A DNA stretch of 64,000 bases from an uncultured Oscillospiraceae bacterium (GCA_934454435.1 CAKSGA010000001.1:19775-83774), one strand, 5' to 3'. Positions 42,289-50,303 are shown, counted from the first letter of the stretch. The notes: generated by a model from the letters alone, not told the origin. Made by a program: numbers and translations.

Positions 42289-42365
42289 GTAGGGGAGGGG
42301 CTTGCCCCTCCCGCTCCCCCACGGACAACTGTATAAAGAAAGGGCGGATACAGGTCCGCCCCTAC
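42289..42365. repeat. Twin-hairpin element, probable terminators between the HD-GYP and ytr units
   Basis: Outer ends GTAGGGG/CCCCTAC enclose two hairpins: GGGAGGGGC-TT-GCCCCTCCC (42293-42312) and GGGCGGA-TACAGG-TCCGCCC (42342-42361). On the minus strand the second is followed by TTTCTTTA, which fits termination of the HD-GYP gene, and the first by TACGTTTTT. G+C-rich twin hairpins of this kind are often dispersed repeats in gut Firmicutes, but no second copy is in this window. Confidence 0.55.
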
Positions 42366-42410
42366 AATTTATTATCTCCACCGTGCGAAACATGATACAT
42401 CAATTCCGGT

Positions 42411-43013
42411 TCATTCCTTACCGTAGGTATGCTCCACGATGCTCCAGTTATCCAGCATAGCCTTTGCAATGACAGGGTCGTACATCAGGCCTGCGTTCCT
42501 CTCTATCTCCTCCCGGACTTTTTCCAGCGGCATTGCGCTGCGGTATGCACGGCTGCTCGCCATGGCGTCTATCGAATCGCACACGGCGATTATCCTGGAG
42601 CCCACCGGTATCTCCTCGCCCTTTGCGCCGAACGGGTAGCCCTTTCCGTCGAACCTCTCGTGATGGTGCAGTATTATCGCCGCTATCCGGTCGAACTTCT
42701 GGCAGCCGGACAGGATATCGGCGCCTATCTTCGGATGCTGCTTCATCAGCTCCCATTCCTCGTCATTGAGCTTCCCGGGCTTCAGCAGGACCTTGTCCGG
42801 TATTCCTATCTTTCCGATATCGTGGAGATGTCCGGCAATATGTATCTCACGGGTCATGTCATGGGAAAGCCCGAGTACATGGCACAGCTCGCACGCCATG
42901 TCGCTTACCCGGCGTGAATGGTTCCCTGTGTACGGGTCACGGGCGTCAAGGGCGGAGATTATACAGTCAACGAGGTCATGCTCCTCATAATTAGTTTCAC
43001 AGTCGCAGTTCAT
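42411..43013 (-). CDS. HD-GYP domain phosphohydrolase
   Basis: 200 residues, a single HD-GYP domain. Metal ligands and signature: H32 in YTGNHSRRV, HD at 64-65 (GHLHDIGKIGIP), the HHHERFDGKGYPFG motif (~116-129) and SIDAMASSRAYR. Enzymes of this family hydrolyse cyclic di-GMP or other cyclic dinucleotides. No receiver or sensor domain is attached, so input must come from a partner. It may affect motility, whose operon is close by, but that is inference. AAAGGAG is about 10 bases upstream; the promoter is at 43059-43087. Confidence 0.92.
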   Translation of the reverse strand: MNCDCETNYEEHDLVDCIISALDARDPYTGNHSRRVSDMACELCHVLGLSHDMTREIHIAGHLHDIGKIGIPDKVLLKPGKLNDEEWELMKQHPKIGADILSGCQKFDRIAAIILHHHERFDGKGYPFGAKGEEIPVGSRIIAVCDSIDAMASSRAYRSAMPLEKVREEIERNAGLMYDPVIAKAMLDNWSIVEHTYGKE

Positions 43014-43058
43014 ACATCGTGCTCCTTTCAGACGTTAGGTATTTCTAACTCTGCTACT

Positions 43059-43087
43059 ATAATAAACCTTTTTATCCAAAAAGTCAA
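43059..43087 (-). promoter_or_regulatory. Sigma-A-type promoter of the HD-GYP gene
   Basis: Minus strand: TTGACT, 17 bp, TATTAT. Confidence 0.75.
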
Positions 43088-43093
43088 GCCCAT

Positions 43094-43120
43094 AAAAACG
43101 GGACCCGTTCCAGGATCCCG
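43094..43120 (-). terminator. Terminator of the ppa-maf operon
   Basis: Minus strand: CGGGATCC-TGGAAC-GGGTCCCG with one G-T pair, followed by TTTTTATG, 13 bases after the maf stop. It lies just before the -35 of the HD-GYP promoter. Confidence 0.8.
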
Positions 43121-43133
43121 ATTTTATAACTTC

Positions 43134-43706
43134 TCAGCAAACTTCCAGCTCCCTCAGACGCCGCAGAAGCTCGCCTGCCGGAAGCCCCATAACGTTGTAA
43201 TAGTCACCGCTGATACGTCTGACAAGCAGCGCTCCCCTGCCCTGTATGCCGTAGGACCCCGCCTTGTCCATAGGGTCGCCGGTGGCGACATAGTCGGATA
43301 TCTCCTGCTCCGTCAGCGGGAAGAACTCCACCAGAGTTTCCTCAGCGAACGAGACCGCCTGCCTGCCGTAAACTATCTTTACACCGGTAAACACGCTGTG
43401 CTCCCTGCCTGAGAGTTTTCGCAGCATTTCCGCCGCATGCTCCGGGCTGCGGGGCTTTCCGAGTATCTCGCCGTCTATCGCAACCACCGTATCCGCCGCT
43501 ATGACCGCTTCGGGAATGACCACAGCCCCCGGAAACTCACGCTCCGCGACCTCTGCGGCTTTCTGTGCAGAGAGCGCAAGTACAGCGTCCCTGGGAGAAA
43601 TACCCTCCGGAAGCAGCTCATCGCCCTGCGCCGGGACGACCCGGAACTCCGGAGTTATCAGCGACAGCAGCTCCCGGCGCCTCGGGGACTGGCTTGCAAG
43701 TATCAT
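43134..43706 (-). CDS. maf: Maf-family nucleotide pyrophosphatase
   Basis: 190 residues from MILASQSPRRRELL, the diagnostic Maf N-terminus; its ATG overlaps the ppa stop (ATGA) and GGGAG lies upstream. Other motifs: AADTVVAIDGEILGKP, GREHSVFTGV, and GDPMDKAGSYGIQGRG. The family hydrolyses dTTP/UTP or modified nucleotides and slows septum formation in B. subtilis. Coupling to pyrophosphatase makes sense, since the reaction releases pyrophosphate. Confidence 0.93.
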   Translation of the reverse strand: MILASQSPRRRELLSLITPEFRVVPAQGDELLPEGISPRDAVLALSAQKAAEVAEREFPGAVVIPEAVIAADTVVAIDGEILGKPRSPEHAAEMLRKLSGREHSVFTGVKIVYGRQAVSFAEETLVEFFPLTEQEISDYVATGDPMDKAGSYGIQGRGALLVRRISGDYYNVMGLPAGELLRRLRELEVC

Positions 43707-44278
43707 GACTTCGCTCCCTTTACCTTGTGCTCGGGCTTGTACGGGTGGAGCGGTGCGTAGATGTCGTTGTAGTTCTTTATGCACTGCTTGATGACCTCTA
43801 CTGCCTGCTTCTGTCCCATCACCTCGTTGACCGCAGTAGCCTTGCCCTCAAGCTGCTTGTACACGGAGAAAAAGTGACGCATTTCCTCGAATATGTGGCT
43901 GGGGAGCGCCTCAATGCCACGGTATGCGTTATAGTTCGGATCCTCGAACGGGATAGCGATGATCTTCTCATCGTTCTTGCCGTTATCCAGCATGGTGATA
44001 ACGCCGATAGGGTAGCACTGTACCAGCACCAGCGGGTCTATAGGCTCATTGCAGAGGACCAGCACGTCCAGCGGGTCGCCGTCGTCAGCCAGCGTACGGG
44101 GTATGAAGCCATAGTTTGCCGGGTAGTGGGTAGAGGTGTAGAGTATTCTGTCCAGCACGATAAGTCCGGTCTGCTTGTCGAGCTCGTACTTCTTCTTGCT
44201 GCCCTTTTCTATTTCAATGACCGCCATAAAATCGTTGGGAGTGATCCTTGCAGGGTCGATGTCATGCCAAATATTCAT
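43703..44278 (-). CDS. ppa: Inorganic pyrophosphatase, soluble family I
   Basis: 191 residues from MNIWHDID with AAAGGAG ahead; an in-frame start 21 codons upstream overlaps the promoter and is unlikely. The family signature with metal-binding Asp residues is YGFIPRTLADDGDPLDVLVL; KYELDKQTG and PFEDPNYNAY also fit. It splits pyrophosphate to phosphate in the cytoplasm, pulling biosynthetic reactions forward (including GlgC). A TTGAAA-17-TATAAT promoter lies 34 bases upstream. Confidence 0.95.
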   Translation of the reverse strand: MNIWHDIDPARITPNDFMAVIEIEKGSKKKYELDKQTGLIVLDRILYTSTHYPANYGFIPRTLADDGDPLDVLVLCNEPIDPLVLVQCYPIGVITMLDNGKNDEKIIAIPFEDPNYNAYRGIEALPSHIFEEMRHFFSVYKQLEGKATAVNEVMGQKQAVEVIKQCIKNYNDIYAPLHPYKPEHKVKGAKS

Positions 44279-44312
44279 AAATAAGCTCCTTTCAGCTTCC
44301 TTGTGTGAATTT

Positions 44313-44341
44313 ATTATACAACTTTTCCGGCTGTATTTCAA
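44313..44341 (-). promoter_or_regulatory. Sigma-A-type promoter of ppa-maf
   Basis: Minus strand: TTGAAA, 17 bp, TATAAT. Confidence 0.85.
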
Positions 44342-44365
44342 GTAGAATTTTCGCAGAAATCCGTC

Positions 44366-44393
44366 ACTGGTCCGGCGTGTGTTACATATTATG
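44366..44393 (+). promoter_or_regulatory. Possible mother-cell sporulation promoter (sigma-K/E type) of dpaAB
   Basis: AC (44366-44367), 17 bases, then CATATTATG (44385-44393), close to the sigma-K pattern AC-N16/17-CATAnnnTA. dpaA/dpaB are sigma-K genes in B. subtilis and no sigma-A promoter was seen here. The match is short and could be chance. Confidence 0.3.
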
Positions 44394-44436
44394 GTACTGA
44401 CCCGGATATTCCCGGGGCAGAAAACGGAGGTGCGGC

Positions 44437-45258
44437 ATGGAAGAGATACTGTTCATCGGCGGTGACAAGCGGATAATTTACGCTGCGGAGCTAATTTCAC
44501 AGACTTCCGGGGTATATGCCCTGGGTCTTGGCGGAAGTTTTCCGCCGCCGTCCGGAAAATATCCTGCGATAGTTCTGCCGCTGCCGTTTTCCCGCAACGG
44601 GGTCACGATAAACGCTCCGCTGTGCGATGAGCCGCTCCCGCTGGAGCTTATAGCAGAATACGCCCAGCCCGGAGCGATGGTGCTTTCCGGCGGAAGCTCC
44701 GACCGGCTCAATGAGCTCTGCGAAGCCAACCGCCTGCGTCTGCGGGACTATTTCGCCAGTGAAGAGCTGACGCTGAAAAACGCCCTGCTCACCGCCGAGG
44801 GTGCCGTGTCCCTGCTGATAAGCAGCTCCGAAAGCGCACTCTGCGACAGCACGGCGGTGATCACCGGATACGGCAGGATAGCCCGTTATCTGGCACGAAT
44901 GCTGCGGGAATTCCGCTGTGCAGTTACGATAGCGGCAAGGTCGCCGATACAGCGCCAGGCGGCGCTGCTGGACGGCTTCTGTGCGCTCCCTGCGGAGCTA
45001 TCAGGACTGGCAGCAGCAAGCGCCGGGCTGGTGATAAACACAGTCCCTGCGCAGCTGTTCACTGAAAGCGACTTTACAAAGCTGCGCCCCGGTACGGTGT
45101 ACCTGGAGCTCGCCACCCGCCGGGAAACTCCCGAGCGTGAATGGGCGCAGGCAGCAGGAATGACGTACGTCAGCGGCCCGGGGCTGCCGGGAAAATTCTC
45201 CCCCCGCACCGCCGGAGAAGCCATAGCGAACACGATAACTGCGCTGCTGCGGCAGTGA
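44437..45258 (+). CDS. dpaA: Dipicolinate synthase subunit A
   Basis: 273 residues. N-terminal catalytic-like part (FIGGDKRIIYAAELI), the conserved AEGAVSLLI segment (~residues 126-134), a Rossmann nucleotide site (AVITGYGRIARYLARML) and a C-terminal GPGLPGKFSPRTAGEAIANTI. Together with DpaB it oxidises a dihydrodipicolinate-pathway intermediate to dipicolinic acid, which fills the spore core. CGGAGG precedes the ATG. dpaB follows 50 bases later. Confidence 0.95.
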   Translation: MEEILFIGGDKRIIYAAELISQTSGVYALGLGGSFPPPSGKYPAIVLPLPFSRNGVTINAPLCDEPLPLELIAEYAQPGAMVLSGGSSDRLNELCEANRLRLRDYFASEELTLKNALLTAEGAVSLLISSSESALCDSTAVITGYGRIARYLARMLREFRCAVTIAARSPIQRQAALLDGFCALPAELSGLAAASAGLVINTVPAQLFTESDFTKLRPGTVYLELATRRETPEREWAQAAGMTYVSGPGLPGKFSPRTAGEAIANTITALLRQ

Positions 45259-45273
45259 CACCGGGCTCACATG

Positions 45274-45311
45274 AAAGGAGGGACCGCCCTCACGGGCGGT
45301 ATTGATATATG
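45274..45311 (+). promoter_or_regulatory. dpaB ribosome binding site with a folded spacer
   Basis: AAAGGAGG (45275-45282) lies 26 bases before the ATG at 45309, too far for normal use. Between them is a perfect hairpin, ACCGCCC-TCAC-GGGCGGT (45283-45300); folded, it leaves 8 unpaired bases between the site and the ATG, the ideal distance. An in-frame stop (TGA at 45303) rules out an earlier start. The hairpin may also act as a weak transcription pause. Confidence 0.7.
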
Positions 45312-45917
45312 ACCGACATCACCAAGCTGTCCGGACTTCGGATAGGGGCGGCGGTCTGCGGGTCGTTCTGCACATTCTCCCGGGTATTCCGGGTATTGTC
45401 AGAGCTGACTGCGGCGGGCTGCGACATAACGCCCATAATGTCCGACTGTGCCTACAGCACCGATACACGCTTCGGCAGGGCGCAGGAGCACGCCGCCCGG
45501 CTGTTCGACATAACCGGCAAGACCGTGCTCCACGAAATAACGACCACCGAGCCGATAGGCCCGAAGAAGATGTTTGATGTTCTTCTGGTAGCCCCCTGCA
45601 CCGGGAACACCCTCGCAAAGCTCGCCGCAGGGATAATCGATACACCTGTCTGCATGGCGGTAAAGAGCCACCTGCGCAGTCAGCGGCCTGTCGTTATAGC
45701 CGTTTCCACCAACGACGCCCTGGCAGGCGCCTCCAGGAACATCGGCACGCTGCGGAATTACAAGCACTTCTATTTCGTGCCGATATACCAGGACGATCCG
45801 GTAAACAAACCGTACTCGATGATCTCCGATTTCAACCGCATTCCCCAGACCATTGAAGCCGCCCTGGACGGGATCCAGATACAGCCGATGATCTCGGCGG
45901 GACCTATGGAAGCATAA
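45309..45917 (+). CDS. dpaB: Dipicolinate synthase subunit B (flavoprotein)
   Basis: 202 residues. LRIGAAVCGSFCTFSRVFRV, DVLLVAPCTGNTLAKLAAGI, DTPVCMAVKSHLR and RPVVIAVSTNDALAGASRNI are the hallmark segments of this flavoprotein-fold subunit. It works with DpaA in spore dipicolinate synthesis in the mother cell. A folded spacer separates the ribosome site and start. A strong terminator follows 6 bases after the stop. Confidence 0.95.
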   Translation: MTDITKLSGLRIGAAVCGSFCTFSRVFRVLSELTAAGCDITPIMSDCAYSTDTRFGRAQEHAARLFDITGKTVLHEITTTEPIGPKKMFDVLLVAPCTGNTLAKLAAGIIDTPVCMAVKSHLRSQRPVVIAVSTNDALAGASRNIGTLRNYKHFYFVPIYQDDPVNKPYSMISDFNRIPQTIEAALDGIQIQPMISAGPMEA

Positions 45918-45922
45918 AAGAA

Positions 45923-45957
45923 GTGGGCTGCGAAGCTGATCGCAGTCCACCTTTTTT
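45923..45957 (+). terminator. Terminator of dpaAB
   Basis: GTGGGCTGCGA pairs with TCGCAGTCCAC (one G-T pair) over 6 bases, followed by C and TTTTTT. Confidence 0.92.
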
Positions 45958-45960
45958 GTA

Positions 45961-46908
45961 TCATGAATTCCACGAGCTGAACTCTACGAACCGCCAGCCG
46001 TCCCGGGTCTTCCCGGCAGTGCAGGTGAACTCCTTTACGGTGACATTCCCCGCTTCATACTCAAAGGACGCTTTCGCAGAGTACACCGCACGCTCCTCCG
46101 TGAGCTCGGTGAGGGTGTATTCCGTTCCGAGATATCCCTCCACGGTGCCGTAATGCTCCAGGCAGTAAAGCCTGCCGTCCTCGCCGTCAGCCACCCGGTC
46201 AGAGCCCTGCTCGAGCTGCGTCAGGAGCTCTCCGGCAAAATACCTGGACAGCGCCGCATTCAGCTTCTCCCGGGTGTCAAGACGTTCGTCCGACACCGGA
46301 TAGAAATTCCCCAGCTGAGAAACCAGTGGAGCTGCATCCTCAGTCGTGAACGAAAGTTCGCCGAACACAGCAGCATACAGCTCATTCGCCTGGGCGAAGA
46401 TATCCTCCGCCGACTGGCTCTCCGGGTCGAAACCGGAAAACGCCGCCTGCTCCGGCTGGAGCCTGTAGCTGCCGTCCTCCGGGTGGAACAGATACGCTGT
46501 CAGGCCGTCCGGCGAGATATAGTAGTCGCCTATGTGCGTCAGCTGACCCTCATTCTCGTCATAGCAGGACACACCATAGTACTGCCAGCCGTTTATCGTG
46601 ACCGTTTCCTGCATGTCCCGGAAGATATACACCCTGCCGTTGTCCGGAAGCCCCAGTGCTTCGCTTCCCATCTGCTCCGCCAGCCGTACCGGGTCCGCCT
46701 GAAGCGTCTGGACTTCTTCGCTCTCCCCTGTCGGCTCCAGCGTGACCTGCTCCGTGTATGCGGCCGTTCCGGCAGGCTGAGTGCTGTCCGCCGTTGTCAT
46801 TGCCTCCGCATACGACTGCTGCGTGTTTCCACTGAATTCATCTGCGGCGCAGCCGGCCAGCATTCCCGCCGCCAGAAGCGCCAGTAATGCCGCAGCGGTC
46901 TTTCTCAT
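45961..46908 (-). CDS. Predicted lipoprotein of unknown function
   Basis: 315 residues from MRKTAAALLALLAAGMLAGC, with GGGGGGA ahead of the ATG; a start 6 codons earlier is inside the ribosome site. Residues 1-20 are a lipoprotein signal with lipobox LAGC (Cys20). A Thr/Ser/Gln/Glu-rich linker follows (~21-75), then a folded region with two apparent repeats: one around RVYIFRDMQETVTINGWQYYG and one near the C-terminus (SAKASFEYEAGNVTVKEFTC, ending WRFVEFSSWNS). It is probably attached outside the membrane. It follows the small acidic gene after a terminator. No family recognised. Confidence 0.82.
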   Translation of the reverse strand: MRKTAAALLALLAAGMLAGCAADEFSGNTQQSYAEAMTTADSTQPAGTAAYTEQVTLEPTGESEEVQTLQADPVRLAEQMGSEALGLPDNGRVYIFRDMQETVTINGWQYYGVSCYDENEGQLTHIGDYYISPDGLTAYLFHPEDGSYRLQPEQAAFSGFDPESQSAEDIFAQANELYAAVFGELSFTTEDAAPLVSQLGNFYPVSDERLDTREKLNAALSRYFAGELLTQLEQGSDRVADGEDGRLYCLEHYGTVEGYLGTEYTLTELTEERAVYSAKASFEYEAGNVTVKEFTCTAGKTRDGWRFVEFSSWNS

Positions 46909-46928
46909 AACTATCCCCCCGGACACGC

Positions 46929-46958
46929 AAAAAGCGGCAATGCAAAATGCATCACCGC
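46929..46958 (-). terminator. Terminator after the small acidic membrane protein
   Basis: Minus strand: GCGGTGATGCA-TTT-TGCATTGCCGC, with two wobble pairs, followed by TTTTTGC. It also lies 20 bases before the lipoprotein gene, which has no obvious promoter of its own and may depend on read-through. Confidence 0.8.
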
Positions 46959-46984
46959 ACTGTTTTGCAAGAATAATGCCTGAA

Positions 46985-47266
46985 TTAAAGCTCTTCGTCC
47001 TTCTCAGGAGCCTTGACTTCCTCTACCATCTCGGACTTCTTTACCTCGGGTGCGGGAGTTTCATCGGGCTCTTCAGCCTCGTCGGTGAGATCCTCATCCT
47101 CGTCAAAGTCGAAGTCGGCGCCGTCGTCGTCCCACTCTTCGTCCCAGTCGTCGTAGTAGTCCTCGTCGTTTTCCTTCTCGAGCTTCTTCTTAGTGATAAT
47201 AGTAGCTGCCGCAACGCCGCCTGCAATGGCAAGCAGTCCGACAAGTGCAATACCAAGACCCTTCAT
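46985..47266 (-). CDS. Small acidic membrane-anchored protein
   Basis: 93 residues from MKGLGIALVGLLAIAGGVAA with GGAGG 7 bases ahead. One membrane helix (~3-23), a short basic Lys cluster (TKKKLEKE), then an intensely acidic tail: runs of Asp, Glu, Trp and Tyr (YYDDWDEEWDDDGADFDFDE), ending in Pro/Glu/Lys-rich sequence. The basic cluster after the helix suggests the tail stays in the cytoplasm. A TTGAAA-17-TATACT promoter is 78 bases upstream. Function unknown. Confidence 0.85.
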   Translation of the reverse strand: MKGLGIALVGLLAIAGGVAAATIITKKKLEKENDEDYYDDWDEEWDDDGADFDFDEDEDLTDEAEEPDETPAPEVKKSEMVEEVKAPEKDEEL

Positions 47267-47343
47267 AATGATACCTCCGATTTCAAATACCATTCCGCAC
47301 TGCCAGCGGCAATGCAGACTGAATTACCTTTCCTATACTGAAT

Positions 47344-47372
47344 AGTATATACCTATTTGCGGTTTTTTTCAA
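47344..47372 (-). promoter_or_regulatory. Sigma-A-type promoter of the small acidic protein gene
   Basis: Minus strand: TTGAAA, 17 bp, TATACT. Confidence 0.8.
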
Positions 47373-47409
47373 GTGTCACGCCGAAATTTAGTCACTATTG
47401 CCAAAAAAA

Positions 47410-48159
47410 TCACATATTTCCCGTCATATTCATCAAAACGGAAATCGCCGCTATAGGTGCAGTTTCGCACCGCAGAATGCGCTTACCCAGGGACGCACAG
47501 TGCAGCCCGGCTTCTATCAGCCGCTCAGCTTCTGCGGGTTCAAAGCCGCCCTCGCTTCCTATCACTATGTCGATGTTCTGCGTGAATTCCGGCACCGCTT
47601 CGCTCAGCGGAGTTTCTGCGCACTCATAGAAAAGTATGCCCGTGTTGTCGCCGGATATCATTCCCGGCAGCTCTGAAAATGCGACAGTTTCTCCCACCTG
47701 TGGGATAATTCCCCTGCCGCACTGCTTTGCCGCTTCGTAGGCGATGCGCTGCCATCGCTCGGTCTTTTTGCGGAGCTGCTTCTCGTCCGGGCGGGACACG
47801 CAGCGCTTTGAAATGAACGGCACGACCTCACAGGCGCCGCACTCCACCGCTTTCTGCACGATGAAATCCATCTTGTCGCCCTTGGGCATGGCCTGGAACA
47901 GACGCAGATGCACGGACGGCTCCGCCAGGTTTGCGGAGCTCTCTATAATATTGAACACACACTCGCCGGAGGCGCTCTCCAGCTCACCGAGGTAATCCGT
48001 ACCCTTACCATCGCAGATAACGGCAAGGTCCCCCGGACGCATTCTCAGCACCTGCGAAACATGTCTGGAGTCCTCGGCGTCCAGCACCGCAGACGTTTCA
48101 GACACATTCCCGGTAAAAAAGCGGGGGTAACGCCACCGCTCCATCTTTTCTTCTGACAT
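47410..48159 (-). CDS. rsmE: 16S rRNA m3U1498 methyltransferase RsmE
   Basis: 249 residues from MSEEKMERWRYPRFF with GAGAGG 8 bases ahead; a GTG three codons upstream overlaps that site. N-terminal PUA-like domain (VSQVLRMRPGDLAVICDGKGTDYLGE), then a SPOUT knot domain with FQAMPKGDKMDFIVQKAVECG, and near the C-terminus IVIGSEGGFEPAEAERL and LGKRILRCETAPIAA. It methylates U1498 of 16S rRNA. It starts 12 bases after the rsmA stop, a pairing of two small-subunit rRNA methylases. Confidence 0.94.
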   Translation of the reverse strand: MSEEKMERWRYPRFFTGNVSETSAVLDAEDSRHVSQVLRMRPGDLAVICDGKGTDYLGELESASGECVFNIIESSANLAEPSVHLRLFQAMPKGDKMDFIVQKAVECGACEVVPFISKRCVSRPDEKQLRKKTERWQRIAYEAAKQCGRGIIPQVGETVAFSELPGMISGDNTGILFYECAETPLSEAVPEFTQNIDIVIGSEGGFEPAEAERLIEAGLHCASLGKRILRCETAPIAAISVLMNMTGNM

Positions 48160-48171
48160 CTTGTCCACCTC

Positions 48172-49035
48172 TCAGTGCAGACCCAGGGCTGCTGCCCCGT
48201 CCGTCAGCCTGCCGAAATCCTCCAGCGTGAGCTCCTCAGCACGTGCCGTGGGTTTTATCCCGCAGGACTGCATCAGCTCAGCAAGCTCAGTCTTTGATAT
48301 GTGCAGCTCCCCGGAAAGCGGGTTTGCGATCTGCTTTCTCCGCTGCGAGAACGACGCACGAATGATACGGAACATCAGCCGCTCCCATTCCGGCGTTCTG
48401 TCAGACTTCGGCCTGACGTCCAGACGGATAACGGCGCTGTCCACGTTCGGGGACGGCATGAAGCTCCCCCTGCCGACCTTAAACAGCAGCTTCGGCTCGC
48501 TGTAATACGAAACTGCGCAGGATATCGCACCACAGTCCCGGGTGCCGGGCTTTGCGCAGATACGGTCCGCCGCTTCCTTCTGCACCATGACGGTCATGGC
48601 ACGTACCGGCAGCCTGCTCTCCAGCACACGCATTATCACCGGAGATGTGATATAGTACGGCAGGTTAGCGCATACCACTGCCTCCATTCCCGGAGCCTTT
48701 TCTGCGAGAAGCGCCGCAAGGTCAGTTTCCATGACGTCCGCAAAGACTATCTCTACGTTGTCGTAGTCCGCAAGGGTTTCCTCCAGAATGGGCTTCAGGG
48801 AGGTGTCGATCTCCACGGCTATGACCTTGTCGCAGCGCTCTGCGAGCTCTTTCGTGAGCACGCCGACGCCGGTGCCTATCTCCAGTGCGCACACCCCGGG
48901 ACCTGCACCGCCCATCTCCGCTATCTTCGGACAAACCGCCGGGTTTATCAGGAAGTTCTGCCCGAGGGACTTCGTAAACGAAAAGCCGTGCTGCTCGAAC
49001 AGCGACTTTATCACACCTATATTAGTAAGCTCCAT
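48172..49035 (-). CDS. rsmA: 16S rRNA dimethyladenosine transferase RsmA/KsgA
   Basis: 287 residues from MELTNIGVIKSLFEQHGFSF, followed by TKSLGQNFLIN, the family N-terminus; its ATG overlaps the stop of the deaminase by one base (TGATG). SAM-binding motif LEIGTGVGVLTKEL, catalytic motif ANLPYYITSPVI, and a C-terminal RASFSQRRKQIANPL. It dimethylates A1518 and A1519 of 16S rRNA. Confidence 0.96.
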   Translation of the reverse strand: MELTNIGVIKSLFEQHGFSFTKSLGQNFLINPAVCPKIAEMGGAGPGVCALEIGTGVGVLTKELAERCDKVIAVEIDTSLKPILEETLADYDNVEIVFADVMETDLAALLAEKAPGMEAVVCANLPYYITSPVIMRVLESRLPVRAMTVMVQKEAADRICAKPGTRDCGAISCAVSYYSEPKLLFKVGRGSFMPSPNVDSAVIRLDVRPKSDRTPEWERLMFRIIRASFSQRRKQIANPLSGELHISKTELAELMQSCGIKPTARAEELTLEDFGRLTDGAAALGLH

Positions 49036-49523
49036 CAATAGCCCTCGCTGCCTGTCAGGCTCTCGTCGTTCTCGACCCAGTCGTTCACAAGTATGACCTT
49101 GTACTGCGTGGAATTCACACGGATATACACCCGCCCGATGCCAGCGTTGATTATCTGGCGCTTGCACATAGAACAGGGCTCCACGTCGCCGTAAAGGCTG
49201 CCGGTCTTTGCGTCAAGACATGCCAGATACAGCTCCGAGCCTATCATGTCATGGCGGGAGGCGCTGATTATGCAGTTAGCCTCGGCATGCACCGAACGGC
49301 ACAGCTCGTACCGCTGACCCTTGGGGACGTTCAGCTTTTCACGCATGCACTCGCCGATGTCGGAGCAGTTCTTTCTGCCCCTGGGGGCGCCGTTGTAGCC
49401 CGTGGCGATTATCTCGTCGTTCTTGACCAGTATGGCGCCGAAGTTCCGCCGCAGGCAGGTCCCCCTTTCTGCGACAGTCTGGGATATATCAAGGTAATAG
49501 TTTATCTTGTCACGACGTTCCAT
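49035..49523 (-). CDS. dCMP/cytidine deaminase-family protein (ComEB-like)
   Basis: 162 residues. Zinc and catalytic residues: His79-Ala-Glu81 in CRSVHAEANCI, and Cys117/Cys120 in EPCSMCKRQIINAGI. A further conserved TGYNGAPRGRKNC lies near residue 45. The layout is that of deoxycytidylate deaminase, making dUMP for thymidylate synthesis, or of the ComEB group. It starts 24 bases after the TPR gene ends and overlaps rsmA, so it belongs to that operon. Confidence 0.92.
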   Translation of the reverse strand: MERRDKINYYLDISQTVAERGTCLRRNFGAILVKNDEIIATGYNGAPRGRKNCSDIGECMREKLNVPKGQRYELCRSVHAEANCIISASRHDMIGSELYLACLDAKTGSLYGDVEPCSMCKRQIINAGIGRVYIRVNSTQYKVILVNDWVENDESLTGSEGY

Positions 49524-49547
49524 TTCTGCCGCCTTTCGTCAGTCGGA

Positions 49548-49931
49548 TCACTTATGCTTCCTGGTCTGCCTTGCGATGAATGCCGCATTCTGGCGGGGCT
49601 TGGGCACCAGCGGAGCGTCGCCCGGGCGCCCTGTCTTCTTCTCAGGCATGGGAAGATTTCCTGCGAATGCGTCCAGATATGTCTTGGCTATGTTCCTCTG
49701 TGCTGTCAGGGTATTATGATCCTCAGAATAATTCATCACCTTGACGAATTCATCATGGGACAGGTTGACCATGCCCATGTTCGCATACAGCTCGCCGAGA
49801 ACACAACGGTACTGCATGCCCTCATCGGTTTCATCTCCCACCGCATTGATGGCGGAATTCAGCTTTTCTACAGCCTTCTCGTAATTGCCGAGGTCGATGT
49901 ATTTCAGCGCTGCTTCAAAATCAATATTCAT
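49548..49931 (-). CDS. Small tetratricopeptide-repeat protein
   Basis: 127 residues. About two TPR units (ALKYIDLGNYEKAVEKLNSAI, CVLGELYANMGMVNLSHDEF) fill residues ~5-90; the tail (~95-127) is basic and Pro-rich (MPEKKTGRPGDAPLVPKPRQ), suggesting contact with RNA, membrane or a partner. First gene of the TPR-deaminase-rsmA-rsmE operon. A promoter lies 54 bases upstream. No specific function recognised. Confidence 0.85.
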   Translation of the reverse strand: MNIDFEAALKYIDLGNYEKAVEKLNSAINAVGDETDEGMQYRCVLGELYANMGMVNLSHDEFVKVMNYSEDHNTLTAQRNIAKTYLDAFAGNLPMPEKKTGRPGDAPLVPKPRQNAAFIARQTRKHK

Positions 49932-49984
49932 TTATCTTCACCTTTCAAGATCAATATTTCTGCAAAATGCAGTGAACCATTCTT

Positions 49985-50013
49985 ATTGTATCATAAATCC
50001 TCCGTTTTGTCAA
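49985..50013 (-). promoter_or_regulatory. Sigma-A-type promoter of the TPR-rsmA-rsmE operon
   Basis: Minus strand: TTGACA, 17 bp, TACAAT. Between it and repeat A3 (50014-50131) I see no gene. Confidence 0.85.
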
Positions 50014-50131
50014 AACCTTTTTGTATTTTTCCGAATATGAGCCCAAAATACTTCTGCGGGCATAAGAATACATAATTTACCTCCTCATAACGACACGCTT
50101 CTTTTCCATATTATGGTATCATTAATCAAAA

Positions 50132-50303
50132 GGCAACACCGCACAATTAACGGCTAACGCCTTTGCCGCACGCTTGCTTGCATCTTTTTCGCCATCTTGC
50201 ACAATTCGTCCTAGCAAGGCGACAGCCTTGCGTCGTCCTCATTGTTCAATCTGACGAAAAATCTGACGGCGCAATCGCACGACAATAATTATGCGGTATT
50301 GCC
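50132..50303 (-). repeat. Repeat family A, copy 3 (172 bp, minus orientation), upstream of spoIIE
   Basis: Same length as copy 1, opposite orientation, about six differences in 172 positions. Flanked by AAAA on both sides. One change (hairpin loop TGAC to TGTC) leaves its stem unaltered. It ends 93 bases before the spoIIE ATG; no promoter with two clear hexamers was seen in that gap. Confidence 0.85.
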
